A stretch of DNA of 64,000 bases from Oscillospiraceae bacterium (GTDB lineage Bacteria; Bacillota; Clostridia; Oscillospirales; Ruminococcaceae): positions 372,001 through 436,000 of the forward strand of contig WRLY01000001.1 of assembly GCA_009776305.1 (NCBI GenBank), read 5' to 3'. A model generated the notes under the pieces. It did no database searches. It worked only from the letters and a program-made list of their open reading frames with translations, and was not told where the DNA came from. Of the stretch, positions 1 through 9,267 are shown in pieces. The translations under genes were made by a program, and so were the position numbers. Positions within the stretch are counted from its first letter, which is position 1; the number at the start of each line of letters is the position of its first letter.

Positions 1-1496
1 TCAACCGTTTCACCGTTCAGCAATACGTCAAGCTTTACAAGCTTTGACGGCTCAAATCCGCATATTTCATAATCAAAACTTGCGTAGCCCCTCGTTTTGG
101 ATTTCAAAAGGTCGAAAAAGTCATAGACGATCTCGTTCAAGGGTAAAATATAGTGTAAATCCACCCTTTTCTCGTCAAGATATTTCATATCCTTGAAAAT
201 CCCGCGCCGCTCCTGACTGATTTCCATTATTGCCCCGATATAGTCCGACGGGGTTATGATATGGGCGTCGGTCATAGGCTCGAACGCTTGTGAAATTTCG
301 GCGGGGTCGGGATAATTCGCGGGGTTGTCAATCGTGATTTTTTTGCCGTTAGTCAGCTCAATTTCATAAACTACCGACGGTGCGGTGGTAATCAGGTCAA
401 GATTATATTCCCGTTCAAGCCGCTCCTCGATAATTTCCATGTGCAAAAGTCCCAAAAAACCGCACCGAAAACCAAAGCCCAGCGCGTTTGAGGTTTCTGC
501 TTCAAACGTAAGCGCGGCGTCGTTAAGGCGGAGTTTCTCCAAAGCCTCTTTCAGGTCGTTGTATTTTGAGCCGTCGGCGGGGTAAATTCCGCTGAAAACC
601 ATAGGGTTCACCGGACGGTAGCCGGGCAAAGGCTCTAATGCGGGGGCGGCTACGCTTGTAACCGTGTCGCCAACCTGTGTGTCCCCGATTGACTTAATGG
701 ACGCGGCTATATAGCCGACCTCGCCTGCTTTGAGTTCCTGCGCGGGAACAAGTCCCGTCGCGCCCATAAATCCGAGTTCAGTAATTTGGAACTGCGCGCC
801 GCTTGCCATCATTTTTATTTTTTCACCGAAAGCGATTTTGCCCGTCTTTACGCGAACGTAAATGATTACGCCTTTGTAAAGGTCGTAAAAGCTGTCGAAA
901 ATCAACGCCTTAAAAGGTGAATCAACGTCCCCGTCGGGAGATGGCACAAGTTCGATTACCCGCTCCAATACCGCGCCTATATTAACGCCGTTTTTGGCTG
1001 AAATGCAGGGCGCGTCTTCGGCGGGTATTCCTATTACGTTTTCGATTTCATCTTTGCACATTTGGGGGTCGGCGGCGGGCAGGTCGATTTTGTTTATAAC
1101 GGGAACTATTTCCAAATTCGACTCCACCGCGAGATAGGCATTGGCAAGCGTCTGCGCCTCAATTCCCTGCGACGCGTCAACTATTAACACCGCCCCCTCG
1201 CAGGCGTTTAGCGAACGGCTGACCTCATAGCCGAAGTCAACATGCCCTGGGGTGTCAATCAGGTTAAAAATATAGTCCTCGCCGCTTTCGGATTTATAGC
1301 TCATGCGGACGGCGCGGGCTTTAATTGTTATGCCCCGCTCGCGCTCCAAGTCCATATTGTCTAAGAGCTGTTCCTCCATGTCCCTCAGAGCTACGGTTTG
1401 TGTAAGCTCCAAAAGCCTGTCGGCAAGGGTGGACTTGCCGTGGTCTATATGCGCTACAATGCAGAAATTGCGAATGTTTTCCGGATATGAGAGCAA
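1..1496 (-). CDS. lepA: Elongation factor 4 (LepA), 3' end missing
   Basis: LepA is a ribosome-binding GTPase that can back-translocate stalled ribosomes. The N-terminal part is visible: P-loop AHIDHGKS near residue 14, switch II motif DTPGHVDF, and NKIDLP for guanine recognition. Next come the EF-Tu-like domain II and the EF-G-like domains ending around [10 protein letters not shown] at the window edge. About 498 of roughly 600 residues are present and the LepA-specific C-terminal domain is outside. The start is TTG at 1496, with GGGAGG 9 nt upstream and the typical opening [19 protein letters not shown]. It is the last minus-strand gene in view, about 90 bases below the next gene. Identification is secure from the motifs and the family-typical opening. 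Confidence 0.95.
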   Translation of the reverse strand, partial: MLSYPENIRNFCIVAHIDHGKSTLADRLLELTQTVALRDMEEQLLDNMDLERERGITIKARAVRMSYKSESGEDYIFNLIDTPGHVDFGYEVSRSLNACEGAVLIVDASQGIEAQTLANAYLAVESNLEIVPVINKIDLPAADPQMCKDEIENVIGIPAEDAPCISAKNGVNIGAVLERVIELVPSPDGDVDSPFKALIFDSFYDLYKGVIIYVRVKTGKIAFGEKIKMMASGAQFQITELGFMGATGLVPAQELKAGEVGYIAASIKSIGDTQVGDTVTSVAAPALEPLPGYRPVNPMVFSGIYPADGSKYNDLKEALEKLRLNDAALTFEAETSNALGFGFRCGFLGLLHMEIIEERLEREYNLDLITTAPSVVYEIELTNGKKITIDNPANYPDPAEISQAFEPMTDAHIITPSDYIGAIMEISQERRGIFKDMKYLDEKRVDLHYILPLNEIVYDFFDLLKSKTRGYASFDYEICGFEPSKLVKLDVLLNGETV

Positions 1497-1587
1497 AGGG
1501 TAAAACCTCCCGAAATTTGTTTTGCGTTTTTGGTATACATAGGGCGGCGAAACTGCCGCCCTTATGTTATAGCTACTTTAAAACAAG

Positions 1588-4137
1588 TTAAATAATAATT
1601 CCGTTCATTCTGAACGTCCTTATCCAATATTCAGCCCAATCGTCTGCGTCCCATGAGAAAGCCTCAAAGCCTATATCTTCACCCTCAAAATCCGATTCGC
1701 CCATGATGCGGTCAATTTCGAGAACACGTTCGGCTACATCTAATTCAAAGATTTCCCAGACAACTAACCAGTCGTTTTCTATATCCCATTCAATTACTTC
1801 ATAACCGAAAACTTCGATAACAGTGTCCCAAATGTCGTCGTCCCATTGGTCGTCTAAAATCGCTTTCCAAAGCCCTTTCATAGCGGTAAGTGCGAAATCG
1901 TTCTCAAAATCATAATGTTCGTTGCTTTGGTATTGGTTGTGACTGTCGTCTTCGCCGAGCATTTCTTCAAGCAGTCTTTCCCAGTCCTCTTCCGTCCATT
2001 CGTCGTAATTGGGTTCGTCGGAGTCGGACTGTTGGGGAACAGGCTCAGGTTCGGGCTCAAGTACTTCTTCGTAACCGACCGTTGTTCCGAACGCGCTTAT
2101 AATATCGGCAAAATTATTTTCAGCCCATTCTTCAAAAAGCTGTTCTAATTTATACAAGTCATCAAAGTTTTTAATATCAAGCGTGTTTGCACTTGTAATA
2201 TTTGGTCTGCTTATTGTTTTACCGGTATTTACCCTGCTTGCTATTTCAATATCGAGAATTTTCATTCCGAATACCGAAGCCGAGCCGGTAATATTTTGCG
2301 AATCTCCCGAAACACTTGAATTAATGGTAATTATAATGGGAGGGTTAGCGGGTATGGGTATGGTTATTTCAATATTACCGCTAAATAAGCCGTTAGACTC
2401 GATTTTAAAGTTGGCGTAATTTATGGCAACCGAGTATTTGTCGTAGCCGTCTGAAAAAGCAGCGTCTATTTTGCCGGTACTCGCGCCGTCGTTTTTACTG
2501 CCTTGGTCGAGATAACTGATTTTACCGCCGTTGTATAGTGACTTTACGTCAATTTCAAACGCTTTTGCGTAATTTTCGTTATCCTTTATGCTTGCGTAGC
2601 TTACATTAACGCCGTCAACCAATGAGTTGTAGCTGATTCTGCCGTTTGAAACCGTAACCTGGTCACCTATGATGAATTCACGCTTTATGACCTGATTTTT
2701 GTTTACATAAACGTTCATGAGGAATAACAATTCGCTTAAGTCGCCCTCTTCGGCAAATTCCATGTCGTTAATTTCACGGAGAAAGAATTCGCACATGCTT
2801 TTGAAATCATGATAATCATCGGTGAAGAAATAGTAATAATCTTCCGTCGCTAAAACCATGTATTCCTCGCCTGCCTGCAATAAATAAGGGCTTGCGAGAA
2901 CGCCTTCAATGAAAACCTTGCCTATTTCTGCTAAAAATCTGTTATCTACAGGAATCTGATAAAGCTCGGCTTGACTGCTTAAATTGCCGACTCTTACGGT
3001 TTCCGTACCGACAGATTTTACATCTTTGGTAAGTTCAAAATATTTATCGGAGGTAACTTTAAGAATATTGAGGAGTTCTTTTTCCAGTGCTTCTTGGTCT
3101 GCTATGGTGAAAGAACCCATTTGGTCGCTCAATTCACTTAGAATTATGTAATAGTCGGAAACCTCGGGAAACTGCATTACAACCTGGTCGTTAAATGCCC
3201 ACATCGCCATTGAGAGCGATACCCCCAAAGCGTCAGCACCGACTAAGAAATAACCGTCATTGCCGTCTATTACAGCCTCATAGTTAATGTCTATGTTGCC
3301 TAAATCCGCACTGCCAAGCCCCGCCATAGCCAAAAGCTCGCCTGATGGGGTTATGGTAATAACGCCCTCTTCCGAAAAAGAGTCTGTAAGCAACGATGAA
3401 AAATCTTCGGTCATGGAGCTGAAAGAGTTGCGTTCAGCTTTTTCGTAATCCGACGCGCCCAATCCGAAAAAGAAGAACAAGCCCGCCGCAACGGCTACCG
3501 CCACTAATACGACAACTAATGCTATAATCAAAGGCGCACGATTTTTTTTGACTGCCGCGACGCCTTCGCCCCCGACTTCGTAGTTATTATAATAAGTATT
3601 AGCCAAACCCTGCGGGTTATTCTGAGGGGCTTGATAAGGATTGGCAAACTGTTCGGGTTGGGTGAACGGGTCGGGTTGCCCAAACTGACCGGGTTGCGCG
3701 AATTGCTCCGGATTTGTAAAAGGGTCGGGTTGCATCGGCTGTTGGTATACGGGTTGCGCGGGTTGTTGATATACGGGTTGTGTCGGCTGTTGATACATCG
3801 GTTGCTGATATACTGGTTGCCCGGGTTGTTGATATACAGGTTGCTGGGGTTGCACAAATTGCTCCTGTTGTACAGGTTGTTGGGGTTGTACAAACTGTTC
3901 CTGTTGTATAGGTTGCTGGGGTTGCACAAATTGCTCTTGTTGTACAGGTTGCTGGGGTTGTACAAACTGTTCCTGTTGTATAGGTTGCTGGGGTTGCACA
4001 AACTGCTCTTGTTGTACAGGTTGCTGGGGTTGCACAAACTGCTCTTGTTGTACAGGTTGCTGGGGTTGCACAAACTGTTCCTGTTGATTCACGTTGTTAT
4101 TTGTATCAGCGGGATTCGGGTTTAAATTGTTTTCCAT
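1588..4137 (-). CDS. Repeat-rich single-pass membrane protein, function unknown
   Basis: I do not recognise a named family. The 849-residue protein has three parts. The first ~200 residues are low complexity, with seven copies of a 12-residue unit ending QEQFVQPQQP, followed by YQQP and FTQPEQFA motifs. Then comes KKNR and one transmembrane helix near residues 205-230 (IIALVVVLVAVAVAAGLFFF). A large extracellular domain of about 600 residues follows, with an acidic, tryptophan-rich C-terminus (EEDWERLLEEML). The Q/P-rich part would be cytoplasmic and the large domain outside. The start is ATG 4137, preceded by GGAGGT; an upstream in-frame ATG at 4188 lacks a ribosome site. A promoter lies 40 bases upstream. 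It could be a cell-envelope sensor or lipoprotein-like protein; no function is claimed. Confidence 0.85.
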   Translation of the reverse strand: MENNLNPNPADTNNNVNQQEQFVQPQQPVQQEQFVQPQQPVQQEQFVQPQQPIQQEQFVQPQQPVQQEQFVQPQQPIQQEQFVQPQQPVQQEQFVQPQQPVYQQPGQPVYQQPMYQQPTQPVYQQPAQPVYQQPMQPDPFTNPEQFAQPGQFGQPDPFTQPEQFANPYQAPQNNPQGLANTYYNNYEVGGEGVAAVKKNRAPLIIALVVVLVAVAVAAGLFFFFGLGASDYEKAERNSFSSMTEDFSSLLTDSFSEEGVITITPSGELLAMAGLGSADLGNIDINYEAVIDGNDGYFLVGADALGVSLSMAMWAFNDQVVMQFPEVSDYYIILSELSDQMGSFTIADQEALEKELLNILKVTSDKYFELTKDVKSVGTETVRVGNLSSQAELYQIPVDNRFLAEIGKVFIEGVLASPYLLQAGEEYMVLATEDYYYFFTDDYHDFKSMCEFFLREINDMEFAEEGDLSELLFLMNVYVNKNQVIKREFIIGDQVTVSNGRISYNSLVDGVNVSYASIKDNENYAKAFEIDVKSLYNGGKISYLDQGSKNDGASTGKIDAAFSDGYDKYSVAINYANFKIESNGLFSGNIEITIPIPANPPIIITINSSVSGDSQNITGSASVFGMKILDIEIASRVNTGKTISRPNITSANTLDIKNFDDLYKLEQLFEEWAENNFADIISAFGTTVGYEEVLEPEPEPVPQQSDSDEPNYDEWTEEDWERLLEEMLGEDDSHNQYQSNEHYDFENDFALTAMKGLWKAILDDQWDDDIWDTVIEVFGYEVIEWDIENDWLVVWEIFELDVAERVLEIDRIMGESDFEGEDIGFEAFSWDADDWAEYWIRTFRMNGIII

Positions 4138-4178
4138 AAAGACCTCCGTAGTAAATTCATTAATTTCTTTCAAGTTAT

Positions 4179-4207
4179 ATAATATCATAAATTTTCCATT
4201 AAATCAA
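4179..4207 (-). promoter_or_regulatory. Sigma-A-type promoter for the repeat-rich membrane protein
   Basis: On the minus strand TTGATT (4202-4207) and TATTAT (4179-4184) are separated by 17 bp, placing the start about 35 bases ahead of the ATG at 4137. The gene can therefore be transcribed independently of metH. Confidence 0.6.
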
Positions 4208-4249
4208 GAGGTTTTGCTATTTTGTCACTGTTTTGTCATACATTTCGGC

Positions 4250-6631
4250 TTATTGAATACAGGTTCTAAACACCTTTGCGGCTATATCGACAGCGTTTTT
4301 GGCATCCTTACCGTAAAAGTCCGCGCCTATTTTCTCGGCGTAATCCTCAGTCAGAACCGCTCCTCCGACCATAACAGCGCAGTCAGATTCAGCTTTTAAA
4401 AGCCGTGTAGTCTCCTCCATAGCGGGGAGCGTAGGGGTCATAAGTGCGCTCAACCCTACAAGCTTTACGTTCTGCCTTTTAGCCTGCTCCAAAATAAGCT
4501 CGGGTTCTACGTCTTTGCCGAGGTCTATTACATGATAACCGTAGCTTTCAAGCAGGGTTTTCACAATATTTTTGCCGATGTCGTGAATATCGCCTTTTAC
4601 GGTGGCTAAGATAACCTTTTTTTCAGCAGAGGTACTTTGATTTTTGAACTCGCTTTTAACTATTTCAAAGCAGGCGCTTGCACATTCCGCCGAAAGCATA
4701 AGCTGAGGTAGAAAAAGCTTTCCTCTCTCGAATTCAGCCCCTGTTTTATCAAGGGCAGGGATTAATATATTATTTATAATTTCAAGAGCCGCCTGCGAGC
4801 CGTGGGAGGTGGAATTCGGCGTATTTTTAAGCAGATTTTTGGTTATTTCAACGGCTTCGGCTTTTAAGCCGTTAAGTACGGCGTATTCAAGCGTTATTTC
4901 GGTGTTTTCAACAGCGGAGGGGCTTGTTTTAGCGCCGGAAATATATTCGGCGGCGTTTTTGTCAATCCCCGCTAAAACATTAAAAGCTCTTACAGTATCT
5001 GTCATGTCCTTGTCGCCGGGGTTTATAATGGGCAAATCAAGCCCGCTTTGAAGTGCGAGGGCAAGAAATGTCCTGTTAATGATTCCTCGTTCGGGAAGTC
5101 CGAAAGAAATATTTGAAACCCCTAAGACGGTCTTTAAACCTAATCTTTCTTTTACTAAAGCAACAGCTTTTAAGGTTTCAGTGCCGCCACTTTGCTCCGC
5201 TCCGACGGTTAAAGTCAGACAGTCTATGAAAACGTCTTGTTTTTTTATTCCGATTTCAAGGGCGCGGTTTAGGATTTTTTCGGCTAAGGATAATCTGTCT
5301 TCAGCTTTTTCGGGAATTCCCTGTTTGTCAAGGGTTAAACCGATAACAGCCGCACCGTATTTTTTCACAAGGGGCAGAATAGCGGCAAGGCTTTCGTCGT
5401 CGGCGTTGACAGAATTAACTATAGGCTTGCCGTTACAGACCCGCAGGGCGGCTTCTAAGGCTTTGGGGTCGGCGCTGTCAAGCTGAAGCGGCGCGCCCGT
5501 AACACTTTGGACCACCTTAACCACACGCGGCAACATGAGTGTTTCATCAATTCCCGCCGCGCCTACGTTTACGTCGAGAATATTTGCGCCCGAATTTATC
5601 TGTTCAGCCGCTTGCCTTAAAATATACCCCATATCGTTTTCGAGCAGTGCCTGTTTCATTAACTTTTTGCCCGTGGGGTTAATTCGCTCGCCGATTATAA
5701 GGGGGCGGTTGATTGCTACCGAAACCGTTGCGCCGCAAATCGTAGGGACAGGCTGTATTCGACCTAAAAATTCCGCCGAGCGGTTATTAGGTCGGTTTTC
5801 TGCGGATTCGCGCAATTTTCGTATAAATTCCGGCGTAGTGCCGCAACAGCCGCCGAGGATTTTTATCCCAAGGTCGGCGAATTCCGTCATGAAGCGGGCG
5901 AATTCTTCCGCTGCAAGCGGGAATTCGCCCGTTTCGGGGTTTGGCAGTCCCGCATTCGGTTTAAACATAACCGGCAAATCAGTGCAAGCCAACAGTTCGC
6001 GGATTAAAGGCGCGGCTTCTTTGGGACCGAGTGAGCAATTTATGCCGAGCGCGTCTGCGCCAAGCCCCTCCAACGTCGCCGCCATACAGGAAACGGGCGT
6101 TCCCGTAAAAGTTCTGCCGTTTTGCTCAAAGGTCATACTGCAAATTACGGGAAGACTGCTGTTCTCCTTAATTGCCAAAAGCGCGGCTTTGGTTTCGTAC
6201 AGGTCGGACATAGTTTCTAAAATGACCAAATCGGCTTTTGCTCCGGCTGATACTATTTCCTTGTAGCAGTCATAAGCCTCCTCGAATTTCAGCGTACCGG
6301 ACGGTTCTAAAAGCCGCCCTAAAGTCGAAACGTCAAGGGCGACAAGCGCGTTTGTTCCCGCTAACGCTTCTTCGGCAATTTGTACAGCCTGTTTAATTTC
6401 TTTTTCAACATTTTCAACATTAAAGCGGTTTATGCTGAATGTGTTGGCGCAAACAAAATCCGAGCCGTTGTCGGCGTATGAGCGAATAACTTTCTTTACC
6501 AATTCGGGCTGACTGAAATTTAACAAATGCGGCGATTCCACGGGTTCTTGGGTTAAACGGCGCAGTTCAGTCCCCTGCGCGCCGTCGGCAATGATGAAAT
6601 CTTTGGCTTTTAATAATTCTCTGAAATTCAA
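4250..6631 (-). CDS. metH: Cobalamin-dependent methionine synthase, three-domain form
   Basis: Transfers the methyl group of methyltetrahydrofolate through cobalamin to homocysteine. The 793 residues show the homocysteine methyltransferase barrel (about 1-290), with zinc ligands in GINCSLGP and GGCCGTTPEF. The pterin-binding barrel (about 310-570) opens with IGERINPTGKK. The cobalamin cap and the B12 domain (about 600-793) carry the DxHxxG signature in GDIHDIGKNI. The usual C-terminal SAM-dependent reactivation domain is absent, and this activity is encoded by the next gene upstream. The start is TTG at 6631 with AGGAG 9 nt before it. It forms one unit with the reactivation-domain gene (16-base gap) and metF. 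Full-length E. coli MetH is about 1,230 residues, so this is the split form common in Firmicutes. Confidence 0.95.
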   Translation of the reverse strand: MNFRELLKAKDFIIADGAQGTELRRLTQEPVESPHLLNFSQPELVKKVIRSYADNGSDFVCANTFSINRFNVENVEKEIKQAVQIAEEALAGTNALVALDVSTLGRLLEPSGTLKFEEAYDCYKEIVSAGAKADLVILETMSDLYETKAALLAIKENSSLPVICSMTFEQNGRTFTGTPVSCMAATLEGLGADALGINCSLGPKEAAPLIRELLACTDLPVMFKPNAGLPNPETGEFPLAAEEFARFMTEFADLGIKILGGCCGTTPEFIRKLRESAENRPNNRSAEFLGRIQPVPTICGATVSVAINRPLIIGERINPTGKKLMKQALLENDMGYILRQAAEQINSGANILDVNVGAAGIDETLMLPRVVKVVQSVTGAPLQLDSADPKALEAALRVCNGKPIVNSVNADDESLAAILPLVKKYGAAVIGLTLDKQGIPEKAEDRLSLAEKILNRALEIGIKKQDVFIDCLTLTVGAEQSGGTETLKAVALVKERLGLKTVLGVSNISFGLPERGIINRTFLALALQSGLDLPIINPGDKDMTDTVRAFNVLAGIDKNAAEYISGAKTSPSAVENTEITLEYAVLNGLKAEAVEITKNLLKNTPNSTSHGSQAALEIINNILIPALDKTGAEFERGKLFLPQLMLSAECASACFEIVKSEFKNQSTSAEKKVILATVKGDIHDIGKNIVKTLLESYGYHVIDLGKDVEPELILEQAKRQNVKLVGLSALMTPTLPAMEETTRLLKAESDCAVMVGGAVLTEDYAEKIGADFYGKDAKNAVDIAAKVFRTCIQ

Positions 6632-6647
6632 AATATTTTTCTCCTGT

Positions 6648-7706
6648 TTAATTTTTTATGCCGATTACCGCTGTCACGGATTTACGCGGCATTAACAACC
6701 CGTCCGAGGTTGCGTAAAGGCCGATTTGCTTTTTCGCGTCCAACGCCGAAAGCAAATTTTCCTGTATGCTCAAGGGAAAATCACCGTAACCAGGGCTATA
6801 GCGGGTGGTGACGTTTTTATATTTTCGCTTTATTTCGGTTTCGGCTGAGTCGCAGAGCTGCTCTGTCGCCGCGCTTGCCAACGCATCCAAAACCACCGCG
6901 CCCGACATGTTGGAAGCTTCGGCGTTTCGGAACAGCTCGTCGGCGGCAAGCCCTAAAGTTACGGCAAATAATATGACGCCGCCGCAATTTTCAAGATGCT
7001 CATTGATGTCGTCCCCGTCAAGCGGGACGGGACAGTCTGCAAGCGAATATCCCTTATAAACGCAGCGCGGGCTCATTTTTCCAAGCAGTAAGGGTTCGTA
7101 TTTGTTAAAAAGCGCGGTTATATTTTCAGGCGTTTCGCGCTTAACGCCGAGAAATTCAAGGGCGGTTTTGCGGTCGATTTTTTCAAGTTTCAAAACTACC
7201 TCCTCTTTATCGGGGACTGTATGAATTTTACCGATGGCAAGCGATATGTAAAAAATCAAAAACGATATAAAAAATGCAGGAATAAATACGGGAATAAACA
7301 AAGAATTATAAAGCGCCAAAACCGAAAGACATGAGCATAAAGTGCTTATGATTGCGCCTGCTGTAATTGATTTTCGCTCGTATACCATCGCGTAAGACCA
7401 AAAAATATAAACCGCGGAAAGCAAAATAATAATAGGAAAAATGAAAACAAATGCAAGAAAACCAAAATTTACCACGGCACAGACGATTGTCCCTATGCGA
7501 ATATAAAAGTTCGGCGTTCTCAAAGCCAGCGCAATCAGCACAAATGCATTTAAAAATAGACAGAGCCCCATTAGGAGAATGATACCTATAGCCTCTTCAT
7601 AGCCTGTTGGGGCGGCTGAAAATCCGTAAATTAGAAAACACAGCAATATAAAAACCGCGTGTAAAATAATGCCGAGGATTAAAGATACGGGCGTTATTTT
7701 TTTCAC
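6648..7706 (-). CDS. Methionine synthase reactivation domain fused to an N-terminal membrane region
   Basis: The C-terminal ~180 residues are the MetH activation domain, which reduces and remethylates inactive cob(II)alamin with SAM; the signature RYSPGYGDFPL is near residue 300. The N-terminal ~165 residues are instead about five hydrophobic helices (for example LILGIILHAVFILLCFLIYG), which the family normally lacks. The start is GTG 7706, overlapping the metF stop by 4 bases (GTGA), with GAGGT inside metF as ribosome site. A second perfect ribosome site, AGGAGG, lies inside the gene 5 nt before TTG 7193, exactly where the soluble domain begins (181 residues). The locus may therefore make both a membrane-bound and a free form, or be a recent fusion of two genes. 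The adjacent metH lacks this domain, so the activation role is well supported; the membrane role is unknown. Confidence 0.88.
   Translation of the reverse strand: MKKITPVSLILGIILHAVFILLCFLIYGFSAAPTGYEEAIGIILLMGLCLFLNAFVLIALALRTPNFYIRIGTIVCAVVNFGFLAFVFIFPIIILLSAVYIFWSYAMVYERKSITAGAIISTLCSCLSVLALYNSLFIPVFIPAFFISFLIFYISLAIGKIHTVPDKEEVVLKLEKIDRKTALEFLGVKRETPENITALFNKYEPLLLGKMSPRCVYKGYSLADCPVPLDGDDINEHLENCGGVILFAVTLGLAADELFRNAEASNMSGAVVLDALASAATEQLCDSAETEIKRKYKNVTTRYSPGYGDFPLSIQENLLSALDAKKQIGLYATSDGLLMPRKSVTAVIGIKN
7191..7205 (-). promoter_or_regulatory. Internal ribosome binding site and TTG start for a free reactivation domain
   Basis: The minus strand reads AAAGAGGAGGTAGTTTTG, that is AGGAGG then a 5-nt spacer then in-frame TTG at 7193. 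Translation from here gives a 181-residue protein beginning MKLEKIDRKTALEFLGV, which is the whole activation domain without the membrane helices. Confidence 0.5.
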
Positions 7707-8569
7707 AACAACGACCTCACGCTGTCCATAATTTTCCTTGCCACGGCGGGTTTATTCATAGTATAAAGATGTATGCCGTCAACACCGTTTGAAATCAAAT
7801 CAACAATTTGGTCGATTGCGTAGGCGATTCCCGCGTCGGCAAGGGCTTCGGGCTTGTCCTCAAAGCGGGAAAAGGTCTTGGTGAATTTCGCGGGAAGGCT
7901 TGCCCCCGAAAGTATAATCATGCGTTCAAACTGCCTTTTATTGGTAACCGGCATGATTCCCGCCGAAACGGGTACGTTTATGTCGGCAAGGCGAAGCATT
8001 TCCTTAAAATCATAGAACTTTGTATTATCAAAAAACATCTGAGAAACTAAAACTTCCGCCCCTGCGTCAACTTTTTTCTTTAGGTTTTTTACATCGGCAA
8101 TTAAGTCTTCCGATTCGGGGTGTCCCTCGGGACAACACGCGCCCATTACGCCGAAGTTAAACCTCTGATTGTTTATAAAACTAACTAAATCTGATGCGTA
8201 ACTGAAATCATTGTGCGGGGGAACGTCGGGATTTATGTCGCCGCGCAGGGCTAATATGTTCTCGATTCCATGTTCTGAAAGGTTTTCCAAAACCCGTCTG
8301 ACGTCGTTGGTATCTGAATTCAGGCAGGTTAAATGGGCGGCAGTTTCGATACCTAATTTATTTTTGACGTAAGAGGCAAGCTCTACCGTCATTTCTCCCG
8401 AACCGCCCGAGCCGCCCGCGCTGTAGGTGACGCTGATGAATTCGGGCTTCATCGCCGCAAGTTCAGCCAAAGCGTTGTAGACTGTTTCAACCGGGCTGTC
8501 TTTTTTCGGGGGGAAAACCTCGAATGAGAAAACCGTTTTGTTTTTGCCGAATAATGATGATAATTTCAT
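7703..8569 (-). CDS. metF: 5,10-methylenetetrahydrofolate reductase
   Basis: Makes 5-methyltetrahydrofolate, the methyl donor used by the neighbouring MetH. The 288 residues cover the single flavin-dependent TIM barrel. The family start FSFEVFPPK is near residue 14, followed by SVTYSAGGSG and the LRGD motif (ALRGDINPD) that lines the FAD pocket. The start ATG 8569 has an AGG-containing ribosome site. It is first in the metF, reactivation-domain, metH unit, with a 4-base overlap to the second gene that implies coupled translation. A short GC inverted repeat sits in the leader (8594-8606); no S-box or T-box structure was recognisable. Confidence 0.95.
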   Translation of the reverse strand: MKLSSLFGKNKTVFSFEVFPPKKDSPVETVYNALAELAAMKPEFISVTYSAGGSGGSGEMTVELASYVKNKLGIETAAHLTCLNSDTNDVRRVLENLSEHGIENILALRGDINPDVPPHNDFSYASDLVSFINNQRFNFGVMGACCPEGHPESEDLIADVKNLKKKVDAGAEVLVSQMFFDNTKFYDFKEMLRLADINVPVSAGIMPVTNKRQFERMIILSGASLPAKFTKTFSRFEDKPEALADAGIAYAIDQIVDLISNGVDGIHLYTMNKPAVARKIMDSVRSLL

Positions 8570-8689
8570 GATTTTTTACCTCGTTGTTTTTTTGCCCGTG
8601 ACGGGCGGGGACAAATCTTAATTTTCATTAATTTTACAGCATAATTATTTTAATTATCGGAAACAATTTTTAAAAAAGGAATAAGAATT

Positions 8690-8881
8690 ATGCCAAACGA
8701 TAATAAAATGCAAAGCACCAAAAACAATAAGAAAAACGACGGAAAATTCCGCTCCAAAAAAATCAAGCATGACCCGCAGGCTGAAAGCGCCAGAGCCAAA
8801 AGCGTGCAAACCTCAACGGGACGCAGTGCGCTTGATACGCCGGACTTTGACCAAAACAAGCAAAATGAAAGGAATGTATAA
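8690..8881 (+). CDS. Small hydrophilic protein, unknown
   Basis: 63 residues, very rich in Lys, Asn, Asp, Gln and Ser, with no hydrophobic segment. It opens MPNDNKMQSTKNNKKND and is probably disordered. AAGGA precedes the ATG by 8 bases. The gene lies 2 bases ahead of the DUF3892-type gene in the same direction, so the two are probably co-transcribed. The composition resembles small spore or stress proteins, but no family is recognised. Confidence 0.6.
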   Translation: MPNDNKMQSTKNNKKNDGKFRSKKIKHDPQAESARAKSVQTSTGRSALDTPDFDQNKQNERNV

Positions 8882-8883
8882 TT

Positions 8884-9216
8884 ATGTATACTAACGATAA
8901 TTCAATAAATAATATCGACAACAATGTCGGAAACTTAGCAAATCTGCCCATGCGGGCAATGCGGGAAATCCCTCAGCCCAACCCAACCGCCGAAAGCATT
9001 ACCGGGCTTGTAAAAGAGCGGGGACGGGTTTCGGGCTATCAATTGTCGGGCGGCAGGATTTTAGGCAAGACGGAAGCCATTGAGCTTGCGCGTAGCGGCG
9101 GTATTCGCGGTGTTGGTATTTCCTCCCGTAAGGGTAACGAATACCTGAAGTCCCTGCCAGACGACAGCGGTATGAACAATTTGAACGCGCTACCCACTGT
9201 CAGCGCGGATAATTAA
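8884..9216 (+). CDS. DUF3892-like small protein
   Basis: 110 residues. The first 35 are polar and Asn-rich. Residues about 38-90 match the DUF3892 pattern: ESITGLVKERGRVSGYQLSG, then KTEAIELARSGGIRGVGIS and a KGNEYLKSLPD ending. The family is small, widespread in Firmicutes and has no assigned biochemistry. AAAGGA precedes the ATG. It is the second gene of a two-gene unit and converges on recN, 51 bases away. The domain call rests on my recall of the family pattern. Confidence 0.7.
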   Translation: MYTNDNSINNIDNNVGNLANLPMRAMREIPQPNPTAESITGLVKERGRVSGYQLSGGRILGKTEAIELARSGGIRGVGISSRKGNEYLKSLPDDSGMNNLNALPTVSADN

Positions 9217-9227
9217 AACACTTTCGG

Positions 9228-9248
9228 GAAGATTTTTATAAAATCTTC
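9228..9248. terminator. Weak hairpin between convergent genes
   Basis: GAAGATTT (9228-9235) pairs with AAATCTTC (9241-9248) around a 5-base loop. It lies between the DUF3892-like gene and the convergent recN. Neither side has a long T run, so terminator function is uncertain. Confidence 0.3.
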
Positions 9249-9267
9249 TGAAACACTTGACAAAAAC

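Noticed and set aside
3826-4090. Tandem 36-bp repeats resembling a CRISPR array
   Set aside because: Repeats are contiguous with no spacers and encode QEQFVQPQQP units in frame; no cas genes nearby.
5535-6266. 243-codon plus-strand open frame opposite metH
   Set aside because: Lies entirely inside metH, whose domains and motifs are complete on the other strand; composition is a mirror of the codon bias.
8594-8606. GCCCGTGACGGGC hairpin with a T run beside it, considered as a terminator
   Set aside because: The T run precedes the hairpin on the plus strand and follows as As on the minus strand, so it cannot terminate in either direction; it lies in the metF leader.
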